Below are positions 62,536 to 64,000 of a stretch of 64,000 nucleotides of DNA, one piece after another; the first letter of the stretch is position 1, and each line of letters begins with the position of its first letter. This stretch comes from Symsagittifera roscoffensis. Lineage: Eukaryota > Xenacoelomorpha > Acoela > Convolutidae. The position numbers and the translations under genes are program-made. The notes beneath the pieces were generated by a model. That model had not been told where the DNA came from. It did no database searches and saw only the letters and a list, made by a program, of their open reading frames with translations. The DNA is taken from the NCBI RefSeq assembly GCF_963678635.1, contig NC_087062.1, positions 14,557,789-14,621,788 on the forward strand. Reading direction: 5' to 3'.

Positions 62536-64000
62536 TTATTCTTTTTTACTCTTTTTTTACTCCTCTTGCTTTGTGACACGAACATCATTTTGATAGAACA
62601 CAAAAATAAAATAATCTGCAAAAAAGAGACAAATCAAAATTTTCAAACCCGAAAAATCGGCAAAATGAGTAGTGAACAAAAGGAACTCCCAAAACATTTT
62701 TCGATGTAAATCCTGCTCGATGTAAATCAACCGATCTTGTGCTAGTGAATTTAACAAAAGCTTCAACTCGGACCACGAATTCTTTGATGTTGCACTGCAA
62801 CTAGAAACAGAAACTAAGCACAGAAGTAAACAGAAAAAATTCGCTTTTAAAAAGGTAGACTGGAACGACTGAAACTACTACATAGAAAAGCAGCAAAAAA
62901 AGCGTCGATGAACTAGAGCTAAAGTAGCGTTGATGAACTAGTAAAACAATGGTAGAAATGGCTTGATTGAATTTGCTCTGAAATTGTTCCCCCAATCAAC
63001 CACACACAGATCGAATGTCCCTCCATGGTTGGTTGGTAAAAAGTCCTCACACCTCTTTAAATTGACATCAATATTTAACCAGAAAATGTCATAAAAACCT
63101 TCACTCATTAGAATTATCAAACTTAAGAAAATAGAGAAGGGACTGAAAACGTCGCTAAACGATGATCAAGCAGAGTTTGAAAGTAAAATTTTTTGCGATT
63201 GATGATTCTCTGATCTTCAAAAGCATCTCAAAATGATGGACAAAAGTAGCAGGTACCCGGTGACTATGACATACAGAAATCAAAAAACAAATGAGGACGA
63301 ACGAAAGTGTATATTTTTCAGTAACTTTTTCTCGATGTGTTTCTTTAAATTAATCAAATAGCAGAAACTTGTTACCTTAGACAAAAATTCAATAAAATCG
63401 AGATCAAGGAAATGAATAAAACCAAAATTTTGACAAAACTACTAACTAATAAGGCATATGGCCCAGACCAGATAGGAAAGAAACACCGTGCTCAAAAATC
63501 TATCATTGTCCAAGTCATTAATACTGATTTTCAAAACTGCCCTAAATAAAAGCTTTTTCCTTCCTTTTGGAAGATAAGTGATGTGATTCTAATCTTCAGG
63601 GACCAGAACAGAGCAATGATTGAACAGTACCGACCCAAAAGTTTTTTATGCAGCATATCAAAAGTCCTGGAAAAATTTGTTTTTGATGAGTTGTAGGACA
63701 TTGTAAAAAGCAACTAGACCAATCGCAACACGGATTTAGAACATGTCGGTCGGTTGTTACTCAACTATTGTTGTTTTCAGACCTTCTATAAAAAGAATAC
63801 GATGAAAAGGAAAACGAACTTTTCTGTTATACCTTGACTTCAAAAAAGCTTAGTATTCCACACGATTGGCTGCTTCAAAAAAAATAGACATTGGAGTTTT
63901 TTTCTTAAACAGTTGCTAGTTACTTATCTGACCGCCAACAGTATGTGACTGCATTTCTGAAACAGTAACTGACAATAGTGATGTACCTCAATGTTCCTTA
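62536..64000 (+). pseudogene. LINE reverse transcriptase relic, copy B, running off the window
   Basis: Homologous to 25270-26400 but with about 400 more bases (63110-63508). Those bases hold a LINE pre-RT segment, NKAYGPDQIGK. They are followed by FPSFWKISDV, DQNRAMIEQYRP and FLCSISKVLEKFVFDEL at about 63440-63700, the usual order for the thumbless N-terminal side of LINE RTs. Stops are frequent. The catalytic ADD part lies beyond the window. Confidence 0.78.

Overview
The window looks like heterochromatin-like, repeat-saturated DNA from an invertebrate animal. The species cannot be named from the sequence; a nematode is possible but unproven. No ordinary host gene, tRNA, rRNA or CRISPR array is recognisable. 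Nearly everything belongs to transposable elements inserted into each other, and most junctions can be read exactly because empty-site copies of the targets are in the same window.

The oldest layer (1-10635, 25264-28595, 51809-53001, 60122-64000) is a mosaic of dead retroelements. It holds a Gypsy relic at the left edge, and two to three tandem-like minus-strand relics with gag, protease and RNase H remnants plus a cargo-ORF remnant. It also holds TATA-containing monomer repeats of about 280 bp and a plus-strand LINE reverse-transcriptase relic next to a GIY-YIG nuclease remnant.

Three younger elements are inserted in this layer. (1) A 14.6-kb Polinton/Maverick (10636-25263) has about 213-bp terminal inverted repeats starting AG and a 6-bp CCTGTT target duplication. 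Leftward it encodes a tightly packed cluster: PC4-like protein, integrase, penton-type minor capsid, core protein, major capsid and adenain-like protease. Rightward it encodes two small unknown proteins and a protein-primed DNA polymerase B. The polymerase gene has an N-terminal zinc-finger segment in another frame, a 660-bp intron near its 3' end, and an acidic C-terminal tail. E2F-like sites lie upstream of it. No packaging ATPase was found.

(2) A giant LTR retrotransposon (28596-51808, 23.2 kb) has 898-bp LTRs. Its left half is a Ty3/Gypsy-type gag-protease-RT-RNase H-integrase. Its right half is about 10.5 kb of cargo: a macro-domain-like ORF, an SGNH/GDSL-hydrolase-like ORF, an 811-residue ORF with a second divergent SGNH-like start, and at least one long ORF of unknown family. 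This copy is dead (stop codons, frameshifts, lost integrase aspartate). The surrounding relics preserve the same gag plus 811-ORF combination, so at least that cargo is a standing part of the family. The element sits inside a relic of its own family.

(3) A compact Gypsy element (53002-60121, minus strand) has 259-bp LTRs differing at one base, a 5-bp ATCGT duplication and one intact ORF of about 2168 residues. Its start codon straddles the LTR/primer-binding-site junction.

The most notable system is the giant retroelement with its enzyme-like cargo. The Polinton polymerase gene structure and promoter come next.
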